This document shows positions 52,584 through 60,204 of a DNA stretch of 64,000 nt, in pieces. The stretch covers positions 94,272 through 158,271 of the forward strand of contig JANSYI010000023.1 of assembly GCA_024742475.1 (NCBI GenBank). The letters are read 5' to 3'. Positions within the stretch are counted from its first letter, which is position 1. Each line of letters opens with the position of its first letter. The DNA comes from a bacterium (GTDB taxonomy: Bacteria; Myxococcota_A; Polyangia; Nannocystales; Nannocystaceae). The translations under genes and the position numbers were made by a program. The notes beneath the pieces were generated by a model. That model was not told the DNA's origin, made no database searches, and saw only the letters and a program-made list of their open reading frames with translations.

Positions 52584-53462
52584 TCACTCGGTGTAGATGA
52601 ACAGGTCGTCGCCCTCGGTCACGGTCACGACCACGATCGTGTCGAGGGTGAGCTCGGGGCCGAGCGCGTCGTAGGCGGTCTGCAGGCTCTGCGCGTGCAT
52701 CGGCCCGTAGGCGACCACGTGCAGGACCTGCTTCGTCCACGCGTCGGGCTCGGACACGGCGGCGGTGCTCAGCGGGATGTCGGCGAGCTTGTCCGCGAGG
52801 ATCGTGGACGCCTGCTGGACGGTGTAGGGGTCATCGAGCGGGAAGCCTTGTGCTCGCACGACGCTGACCCCGATCGGTGTGCCACCGAAGTCGACGAGCA
52901 GGTCGGTGCGTGGGCCCTCCTCGTCGTAGACGATCTCCGCCTCGGTCTTGACGAGCTCCGCGCCCTCGCAGCGCGCGAGCACCTCGTAGGCGACGACCTC
53001 GGAGTACAACGAGCTGCCGCCGAGATTGTCGGCGTCGAAGATCTGCTGCCCGCCCGGGGTGAGCAGGTCGTAGTCGAAGCCTGCGTCGCCAAAGTCGATC
53101 GCGTTGACGAAGAACCCGGGCGTCTCGCCGGTCAGCTGCATGTCGCCCAGCACGCCGCAGCGTCCCATCAGCTCGCCGAGACCACCTGGGTCGCTGCCCG
53201 TGCTCGACGAGGTGTGGGCGCCGCCCGTACTCGAGGACGAGTCCGTGACGCCGCTTCCCGTGCTCGGCTCGGGCTCGCCCGAGGACGTGCCCGGTGACAT
53301 CGTACCGACGCCCGAGGACCCATCTGAACGCGTGGTCCCGCTCGAGGCGACCTGCTCCGCGCCGGTCGAGGAGACGTCGTCACCGGCCGCGCCCGACCCG
53401 TCGTCGCCGCAGCCGAATACCGCGACGCTCAGCGTGGCTGCGACTGCCCAGCGCACCGTCAC
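52584..53462 (-). CDS. Lipoprotein with Ser/Thr/Gly linker
   Basis: A 292-residue lipoprotein with lipobox AVFGC (about Cys18), a linker of Ser/Gly/Thr (about 22-95), and a small domain with GRCGVLGDMQLTGETPGFF, SLYSEVVAYEVLARCEG, TEAEIVYDEEGPRTDLLV and TLDTIVVVTVTEGDDLFIYTE. Two conserved-looking cysteines could pair. I chose GTG 53462 because GAGAGG lies 7-12 bases upstream and overlaps no other gene much; an ATG at 53516 would overlap fba by 44 bases. It lies 10 bases after the aldolase stop, so it is in the same transcript. No family recognised. Confidence 0.78.
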   Translation of the reverse strand: MTVRWAVAATLSVAVFGCGDDGSGAAGDDVSSTGAEQVASSGTTRSDGSSGVGTMSPGTSSGEPEPSTGSGVTDSSSSTGGAHTSSSTGSDPGGLGELMGRCGVLGDMQLTGETPGFFVNAIDFGDAGFDYDLLTPGGQQIFDADNLGGSSLYSEVVAYEVLARCEGAELVKTEAEIVYDEEGPRTDLLVDFGGTPIGVSVVRAQGFPLDDPYTVQQASTILADKLADIPLSTAAVSEPDAWTKQVLHVVAYGPMHAQSLQTAYDALGPELTLDTIVVVTVTEGDDLFIYTE

Positions 53463-53472
53463 GGACAGCCTC

Positions 53473-54537
53473 TCACCCGCCGAACTTGCCGCGCGCGCCG
53501 AGGTCTTCGAATGCACGGACGAGGCGGTCGCGCATGCCCTGCTCGCCCAGGTGCAGCCAGGCGCGGGGGTCGATGTGCTTCTTGTTGGGCTTGTCGGGGC
53601 CCTCGGGGTTGCCCAGCTGCGACTGCAGGTACGCGTCCTTGTCGTCCATGTACGTCTTGACCGGCTTGCAGAACGCCCACTGCGTGTCGGTGTCGATGTT
53701 CATCTTCACGACGCCATAGGAGACGGCCTCGGCGATCTCCTCGGGCGTGGAGCCCGAGCCGCCGTGGAAGACGAAGTGCAGCGGATGAGGGCCGTTGCCG
53801 TGCTTGGCCACCACCGCCTTCTGCGAGTTCTCGAGGATGTCCGGGCGCAGCTGCACGTTGCCCGGCTTGTACACGCCGTGCGTGTTGCCGAACGACGCGG
53901 CCACCGAGAACGGACCGATCGGCTGGAGCTTCTCGTACGCGGCGAGGACCTCCGAGGGCTGCGTGTAGAGCTTGGCGTTGTCGACGTCGGAGTTGTCGAC
54001 CCCGTCCTCCTCACCACCCGTGACGCCAAGCTCGATCTCGAGGGCCATGTCGATCTTGGTCAGACGCGCGAGCATGTCGGCGCTGATCTGTAGGTTCTCC
54101 TCGAGCGTCTCTTCGCTCAGGTCGAGCATGTGCGAGCTGTACAGCGGCTTGCCGGTCTGCTCGAAGTGCGCCTCGCCGGCGGCGACCATGCCCTCGACCC
54201 AGGGGATGAGCTTCTTGGCTGCGTGGTCGGTGTGCAGCACGACCGCGACGCCGTAGGCCTCGGCGATCGAGCGGACGTAGTGCGCCGCCGCGACCGCGCC
54301 GGCCACCGCACCCTCGGTCTTGTCCAAGAACTTGCCGCCGAAGAAGTGCGCGCCGCCGTTGGAGACCTGGATGATGATCGGAGCGCCCACCTCTTTCGCC
54401 GCGGCCATCGCCGCGTTGGCGCTGTGCGACCCGATGACGTTGACGGCCGGGAGCGCGCAGGTGTGCTCCTGACAGTAGTCGTAGAGGTCGGTGAGGGCGG
54501 TGCCTGTGACGATCCCGGGCTCGAGTTTGAATGCCAT
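53473..54537 (-). CDS. fba: Fructose-bisphosphate aldolase, class II
   Basis: 354-residue zinc-dependent aldolase that splits fructose 1,6-bisphosphate to DHAP and glyceraldehyde 3-phosphate in glycolysis and gluconeogenesis, acting in the cytoplasm. Motifs: VVLHTDHAAKKL with the zinc His and catalytic Asp of FbaA, SSHMLDLSEE, GSGSTPEEI, and KMNIDTDTQW near the C-terminus. ASFGNTHGVYKPGNVQL contains a further zinc His. Length matches E. coli FbaA. A TAGGCT hexamer lies 9 bases before the ATG. It is followed by an unrelated lipoprotein and the M16 protease on the same strand. Housekeeping function; assignment sure. Confidence 0.97.
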   Translation of the reverse strand: MAFKLEPGIVTGTALTDLYDYCQEHTCALPAVNVIGSHSANAAMAAAKEVGAPIIIQVSNGGAHFFGGKFLDKTEGAVAGAVAAAHYVRSIAEAYGVAVVLHTDHAAKKLIPWVEGMVAAGEAHFEQTGKPLYSSHMLDLSEETLEENLQISADMLARLTKIDMALEIELGVTGGEEDGVDNSDVDNAKLYTQPSEVLAAYEKLQPIGPFSVAASFGNTHGVYKPGNVQLRPDILENSQKAVVAKHGNGPHPLHFVFHGGSGSTPEEIAEAVSYGVVKMNIDTDTQWAFCKPVKTYMDDKDAYLQSQLGNPEGPDKPNKKHIDPRAWLHLGEQGMRDRLVRAFEDLGARGKFGG

Positions 54538-54546
54538 CGCGCGCGC

Positions 54547-54552
54547 AGCCTA
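54547..54552 (-). promoter_or_regulatory. -10-like TAGGCT before fba
   Basis: TAGGCT on the minus strand ends 9 bases before ATG 54537, so the aldolase mRNA would have almost no leader. No -35 box is clear. Confidence 0.35.
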
Positions 54553-54615
54553 CCCCACGCGCTGGCCCCCGAGACCCACGCACGACGGCCCTCACTCAAA
54601 GCACCAAATCCAACA

Positions 54616-54645
54616 TTGACAACAAATGTCATCATCGTGTTTGAT
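54616..54645 (+). promoter_or_regulatory. TTGACA promoter with overlapping TGACA-N5-TGTCA palindrome
   Basis: TTGACA (54616-54621), an 18-base spacer and TTTGAT (54640-54645), which ends 6 bases before the ATG at 54652. Overlapping the -35 is a perfect inverted repeat TGACA-ACAAA-TGTCA (54617-54631), a likely operator. This is an AT-rich island. Confidence 0.6.
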
Positions 54646-54651
54646 TGCGCC

Positions 54652-56466
54652 ATGCCCCGGCCTTACTGGATAGCCTCGATGGCGGCGCCCGCGCTGGTGC
54701 TCTTCGCCCATCTCATGGCCCCTGCGACCGCAGCAGCGTGTGGCGGGACCTTCTGCGATGGAGGCCAGGGCGGCATGCCCGTCGACCAAACGGGCGAGAC
54801 CATCGTGTTCGCGCAGGGCGGGGGCTTCGTCGAGGCCCACGTTCAGATCAACTACGACGGCGGGGACGCCTCGCAGTTCTCGTGGATCGTCCCGGTCCCC
54901 GCGGTGCCCGAGATCGAGGTCGGGTCGCTCGACTTCATCGACCAGCTTCGCAGCGCAACGGTGCCAAGCTTCGGGATCACGAGCGGGACCAACGAGTGCA
55001 TTGCACAACCCACGGAGACGGGCATCAGCAGCGGCTTCATCACCGACCCCGACGGAGGCGGTGTGTCGGTGGATCCCGATCCGGAAGTCGTCGAACTCTC
55101 CACCGCCGGGGCCTTCGAGTACGTGATCCTCCAAGGGGGAACGTCGACGACGATGATGCAGTGGCTCGAGGACAACGGGTACGCACCGAGCCCTATCGCA
55201 CCGGCCATCTTCGACGCCTACATCGACGAGGGCTCGGTCTTCGTGGCGTTCCGACTCAACCACCTCGCCGGCATCGAAGACCTGCATCCCGTCGTCATCC
55301 GCTACGCCGGGACCGAGCCGTGCATTCCGTTGCGGCTGACCGCCGTCGCTGCCAGGGACGACATGGACATTCGAGCGTTGTTTCTCGGGGAAGAGCGCGT
55401 CCTCCCTACGAACTACAGGCACGTTCGCCTCAACCAGCTTCGACTTCAGTGGCTGCAGAGCGCGTCCAACTACGCAACCGTGGTCTCCCGCGCCCTCGAT
55501 GAGGCAGGAGGGCGTGCGTTCGTCACCGAGTACGCCGGCGACAGCGACATCGTCGACCCGACTCCCCTCGACGCGACCGGCTTCGATGCGACCGACTTCG
55601 AAGGCGTGGACCCGCTGTCCGTGGTCGCCGTCCTGCAGCAACAGGGCCTCGTGCAATGCACCGACTCCTGCGGATACACGCACGAGTTGGTCCCTTTGCT
55701 ACTGCGCGAGTTCCTTCCCGCACCCGACGGCATCGATCCAGACGTCCTGTACGCTTGCCTGAGTTGCTACGAGGACGTCTTGAGTCTCGACGCGTGGGAC
55801 GAGGACGCCTTCATCGCGCGGTACCGCGAGTACATCAGCGACCCCATGGACCACGCCGCCGACCTCCTACAGACGTGGCCCTACCTCACGCGCCTCTACA
55901 CCAGGATGTCCCCCTCGGAGATGGCGTTCGACCCCATGTTCGCCGAGGTCCCCGGGCTGAGCGTGGTGCCGAACATCTGGGGGGCCCAGCGCAACACGGA
56001 TCCGTGCTGCGAAGACCGCGTCGTGCTACCCGACGGCGCGACGGTTCGACTCGGAGCGACGGGTGCGTGGCCGGGATGGTCCAATGACATGCCCTACGCG
56101 GCCGTCGTGCAGCAATACCAGCCCGATGCACCACCCGCGAACGAGGTCGACAATCTCTCGACGATCAATGGCGAGCTTGCGGCCCACAACGCGGCCGTGC
56201 GAAGCGACTGCGGTGGCACGGGGACCGGTGGGGACACGGGTGCGGACCCCGACTCCGGCCCAAGCTCGAGCGGCTCGGGCGGCTCGGGCGGGCCTACGGC
56301 CAGCGGCGGCGACACCACGAGCGGGGGCGCGGGAAGCACGAGTTCCAGCGGCAATGCGGGAGGGCTCGACGACGACGGCGGCTGCCGCACGGGCGGGCGT
56401 GCGTCCGACTGGCTGGCGTTGTTGGTGGGCCTCGGACTCGCAGGCCTGAGGAGGCGCCGAGGATGA
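54652..56466 (+). CDS. DUF2330 protein with MYXO-CTERM-like sorting tail
   Basis: 604 residues. The Sec signal (ALVLFAHLMAPATAAA) precedes CGGTFCDGGQGG and VAYTG-like beta segments (QFSWIVPVPAVPEIEV) typical of DUF2330, a family found mainly in Myxococcota. The C-terminus is a low-complexity Gly/Ser/Thr linker (about 520-570) followed by Cys, a helix WLALLVGLGLAGL and RRRR. This is the MYXO-CTERM architecture for surface sorting. The mature protein has several disulfide-type Cys pairs (CTDSCG, CLSCYE, PCCED). Its promoter puts the TSS beside the ATG. The stop overlaps the first ATG of the hexamer repeat of the next gene. Function is unknown but it is a cell-surface protein. Confidence 0.9.
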   Translation: MPRPYWIASMAAPALVLFAHLMAPATAAACGGTFCDGGQGGMPVDQTGETIVFAQGGGFVEAHVQINYDGGDASQFSWIVPVPAVPEIEVGSLDFIDQLRSATVPSFGITSGTNECIAQPTETGISSGFITDPDGGGVSVDPDPEVVELSTAGAFEYVILQGGTSTTMMQWLEDNGYAPSPIAPAIFDAYIDEGSVFVAFRLNHLAGIEDLHPVVIRYAGTEPCIPLRLTAVAARDDMDIRALFLGEERVLPTNYRHVRLNQLRLQWLQSASNYATVVSRALDEAGGRAFVTEYAGDSDIVDPTPLDATGFDATDFEGVDPLSVVAVLQQQGLVQCTDSCGYTHELVPLLLREFLPAPDGIDPDVLYACLSCYEDVLSLDAWDEDAFIARYREYISDPMDHAADLLQTWPYLTRLYTRMSPSEMAFDPMFAEVPGLSVVPNIWGAQRNTDPCCEDRVVLPDGATVRLGATGAWPGWSNDMPYAAVVQQYQPDAPPANEVDNLSTINGELAAHNAAVRSDCGGTGTGGDTGADPDSGPSSSGSGGSGGPTASGGDTTSGGAGSTSSSGNAGGLDDDGGCRTGGRASDWLALLVGLGLAGLRRRRG

Positions 56467-56534
56467 GGATGAGGATGAGGATGAGGATGAGGATGAGGAT
56501 GAGGATGAGGATGAGGATGAGGATGAGGATGAGG
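56463..56534 (+). repeat. (ATGAGG)12 tandem repeat = start-codon/SD array
   Basis: Twelve perfect copies of ATGAGG start at the last bases of the DUF2330 gene (TGA at 56464-56466). Each copy supplies an in-frame ATG and, for the next copy, a GAGG ribosome site 3 bases away. The final ATG is at 56529. Copy number can change without shifting frame, but it alters the N-terminus and the number of start sites. Confidence 0.95.
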
Positions 56535-57431
56535 ACGTGGCTCGCTGCCTTCGCGCTGTCGATGGGCTGCGGGTCCGCCGTCGGCACCGATGCAGGAGGC
56601 TCCTCCGAGAGCGGCGACGCTTCGACGGCCGTCAGCACTGGCGCTTCGATGCCGCCGAGCGACACCACGACGAGCGTCTCCTCGGCCCAGAGCGACGACG
56701 GCACGACGACGTCGTCGGCCATCGACTGGGAGACCGAAGGCGCGGACGAGGGCTACGCGACCACCGGAGGCTGTGGGTTCACGTGTCCCCAGCCTCCCAC
56801 GCCACCACCGAGCTGCAACTTTACCGACGCCGGGTGCGGCGAGGATGAGAAATGCATGCCGTGGGCGAACGACGGAGGCTTCTCTTGGACCAGCATTCGA
56901 TGCGTTCCCCTTGCCCGAGCCCCGGCGGGTCTCGGCGAGGCCTGTACGGTGGAGGGTTCCTTCGTGTCCGGCATCGACAGCTGTGCCAGCGGCCTGTGGT
57001 GCGGCCCCGAGAACCCCGACGATGAGCGCGGTCTGACCGGGATCTGTCATCAGATCTGCAACGCCGGACCCTGCCTCGATGGGACACTGTGCGTGATCCC
57101 GGCAGCACTCGATGTCGGGATCTGCCAAGAGCAGTGCAACCCCCTCGATCCCGCGTGCGCGGATGGCCACGCCTGTATGCCCGCGGTCGGCGTCGGCTTC
57201 GCCTGTCATCCCGCGGTACCTGAAGGGACCGACGAGGGCTGCGACGGCCACGCCCAGTGCGTGTCCGGATCTGCTTGCGTCCAAGCCCCACAGTGCGACG
57301 ACGGGTTCTTCGACGGCTGCTGCGCGCCCTATTGCGATCTCGACGCCCCCGACTGCGCCGAGGGCCAGACCTGCGTGGGCTACGGCTCTCCCCTGCCCGA
57401 CTACGATAACGTCGGCTACTGCGCGGGCTGA
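56463..57431 (+). CDS. Cysteine-rich lipoprotein starting in an ATGAGG repeat
   Basis: 322 codons from the first repeat ATG, or 300 from the last ATG (56529), which gives MRTWLAAFALSMGC, a normal signal with lipobox SMGC. The N-terminal (Met-Arg)n part is a poor signal sequence, so the last ATG is my choice for the functional start. After a Ser/Thr linker the mature domain has over twenty cysteines in pairs (CGFTCPQP, CGEDEKCMPW, CASGLWCGP, CHQICNAGPC, CQEQCNP, CDGHAQCVSGSACV, CEGQTC). This resembles the EGF/ Cys-rich secreted protein patterns of Nannocystis-type lipoproteins. It overlaps the kinase gene antisense by 16 bases. Surface location is probable; function unknown. Confidence 0.85.
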   Translation: MRMRMRMRMRMRMRMRMRMRMRMRTWLAAFALSMGCGSAVGTDAGGSSESGDASTAVSTGASMPPSDTTTSVSSAQSDDGTTTSSAIDWETEGADEGYATTGGCGFTCPQPPTPPPSCNFTDAGCGEDEKCMPWANDGGFSWTSIRCVPLARAPAGLGEACTVEGSFVSGIDSCASGLWCGPENPDDERGLTGICHQICNAGPCLDGTLCVIPAALDVGICQEQCNPLDPACADGHACMPAVGVGFACHPAVPEGTDEGCDGHAQCVSGSACVQAPQCDDGFFDGCCAPYCDLDAPDCAEGQTCVGYGSPLPDYDNVGYCAG

Positions 57432-59107
57432 GCGGGGCCGCCCTCGCGCACCGCATCCTCGAGCGCACGGAGCAGGGCCGCGCGCGAGGCTGGCTTGCGC
57501 ACGAACACCGAGCGCTCCTGCTCGAGGTCGACGTCCCGCATCGCGTCCTCGACGTGCCCGGACATGTACACGACGTTGAGCGCGGGCGCGTCGGCGCGGA
57601 GCTGCCGGATCAGGTCGGGACCCGTCATCCCCGGCATGAGCACGTCGGTGAGCACCACGTCGAAGGGCTCGGAGGTCTCCTCCCAGCGCGCGAGCGCCTC
57701 GGCACCGTTGGCCGCGGGCACCACCTTGTGCCCGGCCCGCGAGAGCGTGACCTCGAGCGCGCGCCGGACGAGCGCGTCGTCCTCGACCAGCAGCAAGCGG
57801 CAGCTCTCGCGGGTCTGCGCTCCGTCGACGTCGTCGGTGGTGTCGCGCAGCTCGTCCGAGCGGCTCGTCAGCGGCAGGTACACATCGAACGTCGACCCGA
57901 CGCCGAGCGTGGAGGCGAGCCTGACATACCCCCCGTGCTGGGTGATGATCGCGTTGACGGTCGCCAACCCGATGCCGCTCCCCTGCCCGCGCTCCTTGGT
58001 GGTGAAGAACGGCTCGAACACGCGCGCCTGCACCTCGGCGCTCATCCCAGTGCCCTCGTCGTGGACCGACAGCACGGCGTACTGGCCCGGCGGAATGATG
58101 CCCGTGGCCCCGGCGGCGGGCTCGACGACGGTCGCCGAGGTGAGCTTCAGCCGCAGGTGCCCTCCTTGCGGCATGGCGTCCTGCGCGTTGAGGGCGAGGT
58201 TGAGCAACACCTGGAGAAGATGGTCCCTATCCCCCTCGATCGGCGGCACGGCGTCCTCGGCCTCGATGGAGACCTGGACGTTCTCGCGGACGAGCCGCCC
58301 GAGCACCTGCTCGGCGCCCGCGATGACGTCGTAGGGCTTCATGACGTCATAGGTGGCGGGGCCTCGGCGGCTGAAGGCGACGAGCTCACTGGCCAACGAA
58401 GCGCCCCGCTTGGCCGCGGTGCGGATCGCGTGGAGATCGGCGTACTCGCGAGCGCCCGGTTCGGTCGTCTGTAGCGCGTCGTCCGCTCGCGCGAGCACGA
58501 CGGCCAACACGTTGTTGAAGTCGTGCGCGATGCCCCCGGCGAGCCGACCCAGGCTCTCCAGCTTCTGACCCGCCACCGCCCTCTCCGAGAGCACACGCTG
58601 GCGTTCGGTTTCCAAGGACCGGGCTCGTAGCGCGAGCCACAGCGACACCGCGACCAGTGCCGAGGCGGAGATCCAGCGCACCAGCAGCGGGGGCTGGCTG
58701 GGCGCGGGCGCCCAACTCGAGGCCTCCGCGACCCCGAGCACCGCCACGCTCAGCAGGACTACCCCCGACCAGATCAGCGCGGGTCCGCGCCGACCGAACA
58801 TCGAGACGACCATCGGAACCATGGCCAGCCAGGCGGTGATCGTCATGGCAACGCCCCCACGCAACCACGCCAACCCCACGAGCATCAGGACCATCACCGC
58901 AGCGACGGAGTTTCCGACGGGGTACAGCGAGCCGATGCGGGGACCGAAGACGAGTGGAGGCAGCAGCATCAGCGCGCCCGCCACCAGCACGAGCGCGGAG
59001 ACGGGGTTGCCCTCGAGGGCGGTGACGACGGCGACCGACGCGATCAAGGCGACCACGACGCCCATGAGAGCGCGGACGACGGTCCATGCCCGGGTCGGAG
59101 ACTGCAT
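57416..59107 (-). CDS. Hybrid sensor histidine kinase with receiver domain
   Basis: 563 residues. About six N-terminal helices (residues 10-180; for example MLLPPLVFGPRIGSLY) form an unfamiliar membrane sensor. HisKA has H-box LAGGIAHDFNNVLAVV, then HATPase with NLALNAQDAMPQGG, HDEGTGMS and GSGIGLATV. A C-terminal receiver has LLLVEDDALV, phosphoacceptor Asp in VVLTDVLMPG, and KPASRAA. In the H-box the residue after His is Asp-Phe-Asn-Asn, a form common in hybrid kinases. The receiver suggests a phosphorelay to an HPt protein, which is not adjacent. Start at 59107; a TATGCT hexamer lies 11 bases upstream. It converges with the Cys-rich lipoprotein gene by a 16-base overlap. Confidence 0.9.
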   Translation of the reverse strand: MQSPTRAWTVVRALMGVVVALIASVAVVTALEGNPVSALVLVAGALMLLPPLVFGPRIGSLYPVGNSVAAVMVLMLVGLAWLRGGVAMTITAWLAMVPMVVSMFGRRGPALIWSGVVLLSVAVLGVAEASSWAPAPSQPPLLVRWISASALVAVSLWLALRARSLETERQRVLSERAVAGQKLESLGRLAGGIAHDFNNVLAVVLARADDALQTTEPGAREYADLHAIRTAAKRGASLASELVAFSRRGPATYDVMKPYDVIAGAEQVLGRLVRENVQVSIEAEDAVPPIEGDRDHLLQVLLNLALNAQDAMPQGGHLRLKLTSATVVEPAAGATGIIPPGQYAVLSVHDEGTGMSAEVQARVFEPFFTTKERGQGSGIGLATVNAIITQHGGYVRLASTLGVGSTFDVYLPLTSRSDELRDTTDDVDGAQTRESCRLLLVEDDALVRRALEVTLSRAGHKVVPAANGAEALARWEETSEPFDVVLTDVLMPGMTGPDLIRQLRADAPALNVVYMSGHVEDAMRDVDLEQERSVFVRKPASRAALLRALEDAVREGGPAQPAQ

Positions 59108-59201
59108 GCCTGCGGACGAGCATATCGCTTGATTTCGGCGCGCGGTGACATCATTTGGGCCGCGTCGCCCCGGGCTCCGATCCACGGACGGTCGATGCGC
59201 G

Positions 59202-59207
59202 TACTCT
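59202..59207 (+). promoter_or_regulatory. -10-like TACTCT before P460-like gene
   Basis: TACTCT ends 7 bases before ATG 59215. GTACTCT also precedes the sigma-factor gene at 20230. Confidence 0.4.
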
Positions 59208-59214
59208 AGGGGCC

Positions 59215-59886
59215 ATGTACCTGCCCCGCGTCTGCGCCGTCGTCCTCGCCTCCGCCGGACTCGCGCTCGGCTGTGACAGCAGCGGCACGGAAGGCGCCGG
59301 ATCCACGGGGTCTGCAGCCTCGAGCGACGCGTCGACCGGCACCACCACGCCAAGCGCGTCCACGGGGGCGACCGAGACGACGTCCGCATCGGCCCCGGCG
59401 ACCACCGGGTCGTCCGGCGACGCCTCGACCGGCGCCCCGACGACCTCGGGCGACACTGCCGAGGGCTCGACCGGCCCCGACCTGCCTCCGGACGCCGCCC
59501 CACCCAACAGCGCCGAGCTGCTCCCCTGGCTCGAGGCGGCATCGTACGCCGGCTGGCCAGCCGAGAGCGCGACGCACCCCTCGGCCGGACCTCACTTCAC
59601 CGCTGTGCGCACCTTCGTCAACGACACGCTTCTCACGTCGCTCGAAGCGGGCAGCGAGGACCACCCGCTCGGCTCCACCGCCGTCAAGGAGCTGTACGGC
59701 GCGGACGAGGCGCTCGGAGGCTGGGCCGTCATCGTCAAGGTGGCCCCGGGCAGCAGCGCCGACAGCTGGTACTGGTACGAGTCGTTCGAGGGGACGACCT
59801 ACGCCGACGAGACCGGCAACGCGGGCTGCGGCAACTGCCACGGACAAGGCCAAGACTACGTGCGCACGCCCGTCCCCCTGCAGTGA
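59215..59886 (+). CDS. Cytochrome P460-like heme lipoprotein
   Basis: A 223-residue lipoprotein with lipobox LALGC (about Cys20) and a Ser/Thr/Ala linker (about 22-90). The C-terminal domain matches cytochrome P460: HPLGSTAVKELYG and WAVIVKVAPGS, then a Trp-rich strand SWYWYESFEG, and CGNCHGQGQDYVRTP with a c-type heme site at residues 205-209. P460 enzymes oxidise hydroxylamine or act on NO-type substrates; the cross-linking Lys needed for true P460 chemistry cannot be verified from sequence by eye. Together with the pentaheme cytochrome it suggests a redox envelope in this strain. It could equally be a mono-heme electron carrier. Confidence 0.83.
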   Translation: MYLPRVCAVVLASAGLALGCDSSGTEGAGSTGSAASSDASTGTTTPSASTGATETTSASAPATTGSSGDASTGAPTTSGDTAEGSTGPDLPPDAAPPNSAELLPWLEAASYAGWPAESATHPSAGPHFTAVRTFVNDTLLTSLEAGSEDHPLGSTAVKELYGADEALGGWAVIVKVAPGSSADSWYWYESFEGTTYADETGNAGCGNCHGQGQDYVRTPVPLQ

Positions 59887-59902
59887 GCCCCTCCGCGCGT
59901 GT

Positions 59903-59908
59903 TACGCT
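59903..59908 (+). promoter_or_regulatory. -10-like TACGCT before small lipoprotein gene
   Basis: TACGCT ends 8 bases before ATG 59917. The 8-mer TACGCTCC is identical to that before the cupin-like gene at 18337. Confidence 0.35.
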
Positions 59909-59916
59909 CCCCTGTG

Positions 59917-60180
59917 ATGAAGTGGTTTCGCCTGAGTGCGCCCGCCCTGTTCATCGGCGTGCTCGTCTCCGCTGGCGCATGCGACGAAGACGAGGAGCCC
60001 GCCGACGAGCAGGCCTCGCGCGACGTCCCGCCCGTCGTCGATGGCTGCCCCGACGACGGCGAGCTCGTCGACATCGGCGAGACCCGCGTCTGCACCTGCG
60101 ACGACGGCACCGAGTCGGAGCAGATCTGCCTCTCCACGGGCGCGTTCGCGGACTGCATGTGCGTCGGCGGCGGCTGGTAG
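59917..60180 (+). CDS. Small cysteine-rich lipoprotein
   Basis: 87 residues with ATG 59917 (MKWFRLSAPALF), lipobox SAGAC (about Cys22) and an acidic linker, then a 50-residue domain with six cysteines (DGCPDDGELVD, TRVCTCDDGTE, ICLSTGAFADCMCVGGGW). The pattern suggests a small disulfide-stabilised fold. It is codirectional with the P460-like gene (30 bases apart) and the GH31 gene (24 bases apart), so the three may share a transcript or use individual leaderless promoters. No function can be given. Confidence 0.72.
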   Translation: MKWFRLSAPALFIGVLVSAGACDEDEEPADEQASRDVPPVVDGCPDDGELVDIGETRVCTCDDGTESEQICLSTGAFADCMCVGGGW

Positions 60181-60191
60181 CCCCGAAGTAG

Positions 60192-60197
60192 TAGTGT
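60192..60197 (+). promoter_or_regulatory. -10-like TAGTGT before GH31 gene
   Basis: TAGTGT ends 7 bases before GTG 60205, immediately after the preceding lipoprotein stop. Leaderless initiation is implied. Confidence 0.35.
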
Positions 60198-60204
60198 CCG
60201 GCGC

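Noticed and set aside
56294..56722. Minus-strand frame with an alternating Ile-Leu run over the hexamer repeat
   Set aside because: It is the antisense translation of ATGAGG repeats; the plus-strand gene has a signal, lipobox and Cys-rich domain.
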